Part shown: one piece after another, positions 6,415 through 7,931 of the stretch | Layout of the letters: every line of letters begins with the position of its first letter | How positions within the stretch are numbered: position 1 is the first letter of the stretch | Origin: Paramuribaculum sp. | GTDB lineage: Bacteria; Bacteroidota; Bacteroidia; Bacteroidales; Muribaculaceae | Length of the DNA stretch: 7,931 nucleotides | Assembly (NCBI GenBank): GCA_009775605.1 | Contig: VSPV01000121.1 | Coordinates: 1 to 7,931, forward strand | Reading direction: 5' to 3' | Notes under the pieces: generated by a model | Told to the model about the DNA's origin: nothing | What the model saw: the letters and a program-made list of their open reading frames with translations, nothing else | The model's database searches: none | Translations under genes and position numbers: made by a program

Positions 6415-7931
6415 TTCTTCAGGCGTGCTTCAATCATTTGGAAAATATCGGCTTCATCGCCGGGATAATTGCTCTTGAGGCTCTTGAGGTACTCGTCAGC
6501 CTCGAATGTCTCGCCTTGGGCGCGCAGGGCGTCGCTCAGGGCTATGAAACCTCTCGCAAGCCAGTACTGGTGGGAGGGATTGGCGTTAATGAGGGCATCG
6601 GCCACTTTCTGGGCCTTGGCGGCGTCGCCCTGGCGGAGGAGAGCTTCGGCCAGGAGCACCGACGAGCGCACTCCGGCTTCGTCGGAGGGATCGGCTGAAA
6701 GCTCCGTCCAGAGTTCCATGGCGCCGGAGGTGTCGCCGGTGTGGTTCAGGGCCACGGCGCGGGCATATTTCACCTGGCGGAGTTCGGCGCCGGATGTGGT
6801 GGATGTGGCGAGAAGCTTCCGGGTCTCGCTTACCACCCGCGGATAGTCTTCGGTGATGAGCGCTGTCTCCATTACCCCGAAGCGTGCCTTGGTGAGGTTG
6901 GCGGGGGTTGAAGCCATGGACTCGAGCATGGTGTATGACTCGAGGGCCTCGGCTGTACGGCCGGCCTCGGCTTCGTTGCGTGCGCGGAGCAGGAGGGCGT
7001 CCTCGGCCACTTCGGCGTGGGGATGGTCGGCGATTATCCGCGAGGCATGGGCTATGGCCTCGTCGCGGCGTCCGGCGGCATCGGCGCTTTCGGCCAGATA
7101 ATAGAGGGCCTGGGGCGCGAACTGGCCCGAGGGATAGTAGCGCAGATATGCTTCGAGGCGTGCTGTGGAGCCTGCGCCGGAGTCATAGAGATCTTCGGCC
7201 GAGCGGAATGCGGCGGCATCAAGCTCGGAGGGGTCGATGCGCGGTGCGCCGCCCACGGAGTTTACAAACGAGGCGAGCTCAGGCAGGCGTCCCTGTGCTG
7301 CATAGATGCGCTTGAGGTCGTCGACGGCCACTGAGGCCTCCTCGCTCGACGGGTAGGTCTGGATCACGTGTTTGTAGGCGTCGACGGCGCTCTCCGTGCG
7401 TCCGCCGTTGAGATATGTGATGGCCAGCTGCAGATAGCCCTGGCGGGCGTAGGAAGTGGAGGGATATTCGTCGACGAGGCGGCGGTAGGTGGCTATGGCG
7501 TCGTTCTGACGGTTCTGCGCGGCGTAGGTCTCGGCTTTTTCAAGCAGTGCCGAGGGCACGAGAGCCGAGGAGGGGAACCGGGCTATCATCTCGTCGAGAC
7601 CGGCGGTCTTTCCGGCGTAGTCGCGCTCCATGCCTTTCATCATGGCAATGCGGTAGAGGGCATAATCGCCGGCGCCGGGATTGAGCGAGTAGGCCTTGCG
7701 GTAGCGTTCGGCAGCCTCGTTGTAGCGTTCGGCGTAATACAGGCAGTCGCCGGTGCGGTTGTAGACGTCGGCGCGCATGGCGGGGGACACGTCGGGGGCG
7801 TCGGTAAGCCGGTTGAATCCTGTGAGGGCCTCGTCGTAGCGTTCCTGCTCCAGGCGGGTATATGCCAGGTTGTAGCGCGCGAGGGTGAGGTTGGGGTCGG
7901 AAGCCGGAGCCATGCGCATGAACTTCTGGTA
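6411..7931 (-). CDS. Tetratricopeptide-repeat protein, 5' end cut by window edge
   Basis: The frame is open from the right edge to a TGA at 6413-6411, giving 506 residues of C-terminal sequence; the four codons before the first Met in the window are also coding (Y, Q, K, F), so that Met is internal and the true start is outside. The visible part is almost entirely helical repeats. TPR-like units are recognisable at about 17-46, 55-86, 126-157, 163-194, 274-305, 310-340, 422-452 and 456-490 (window numbering), with the typical A-x-x-x-Y, G-x-x-x-x-A and P-[SG] turn pattern. A less regular stretch at 195-270 separates two repeat blocks. TPR arrays bind other proteins and have no catalytic residues. 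Because the stop overlaps the start of the barrel gene, this is probably a periplasmic or inner-face partner of that protein, but without the N-terminus a signal peptide cannot be confirmed. It ends in a basic EARLKK. Confidence 0.85.
   Translation of the reverse strand, partial: YQKFMRMAPASDPNLTLARYNLAYTRLEQERYDEALTGFNRLTDAPDVSPAMRADVYNRTGDCLYYAERYNEAAERYRKAYSLNPGAGDYALYRIAMMKGMERDYAGKTAGLDEMIARFPSSALVPSALLEKAETYAAQNRQNDAIATYRRLVDEYPSTSYARQGYLQLAITYLNGGRTESAVDAYKHVIQTYPSSEEASVAVDDLKRIYAAQGRLPELASFVNSVGGAPRIDPSELDAAAFRSAEDLYDSGAGSTARLEAYLRYYPSGQFAPQALYYLAESADAAGRRDEAIAHASRIIADHPHAEVAEDALLLRARNEAEAGRTAEALESYTMLESMASTPANLTKARFGVMETALITEDYPRVVSETRKLLATSTTSGAELRQVKYARAVALNHTGDTSGAMELWTELSADPSDEAGVRSSVLLAEALLRQGDAAKAQKVADALINANPSHQYWLARGFIALSDALRAQGETFEADEYLKSLKSNYPGDEADIFQMIEARLKK

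Noticed and set aside
7911..7919. The Met-Arg-Met near the right edge as the real start of the TPR gene.
   Set aside because: The frame stays open upstream to the window edge, and the sequence already lies within a repeat-like context, so the start is almost certainly further upstream.

Overview
The window looks like a stretch of a Bacteroidales chromosome, possibly from a gut Muribaculaceae-like genome. That family-level guess is inference. The evidence is a GC-rich, tightly packed set of genes with no obvious Shine-Dalgarno sequences, a plug-less outer-membrane barrel next to a TPR protein, a class I dihydroorotase beside a short polyprenol-phosphate-mannose-synthase-like glycosyltransferase, and a promoter of the Bacteroidetes type (TTTG / TAnnTTTG). 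All seven genes lie on the minus strand, so transcription runs from the right edge towards the left edge.

Right to left, bases 7931 to 314 look like one operon of six genes. A TPR-repeat protein has its N-terminus outside the window. It overlaps by 4 bases (ATGA) an exported outer-membrane beta-barrel protein. After 20 bases comes a GT2 glycosyltransferase of the dolichol/polyprenol-phosphate mannose synthase type, which overlaps pyrC (dihydroorotase) by 11 bases. After 27 bases comes an iron-type alcohol dehydrogenase resembling YqhD/BDH, which overlaps by 4 bases (ATGA) a GNAT/FemAB-like acyltransferase. No gap inside this run exceeds 27 bases, and no internal promoter or terminator was seen. 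The operon's own promoter must lie beyond the right edge.

The left 313 bases are different: 41% GC in the partial gene and 25% GC in the 84-base gap, against about 68% in a 60-base sample of pyrC. They hold the first 76 codons of a HicA-family toxin gene. It has its own Bacteroidetes-type promoter and a perfect 16-base palindrome that fills most of the promoter spacer and runs into the -7 box, which is where an antitoxin operator would be expected. The antitoxin gene (hicB) would lie beyond the left edge.

Functionally, the TPR and barrel proteins probably work together at the envelope, and the glycosyltransferase makes or uses a lipid-linked sugar. PyrC performs the third step of pyrimidine synthesis. 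The dehydrogenase and acyltransferase form a tightly coupled pair of unknown substrate. Most of this is ordinary core-genome content. The least explained items are the TPR/barrel pair, the dehydrogenase/acyltransferase pair and the non-canonical HicA with its palindromic promoter.
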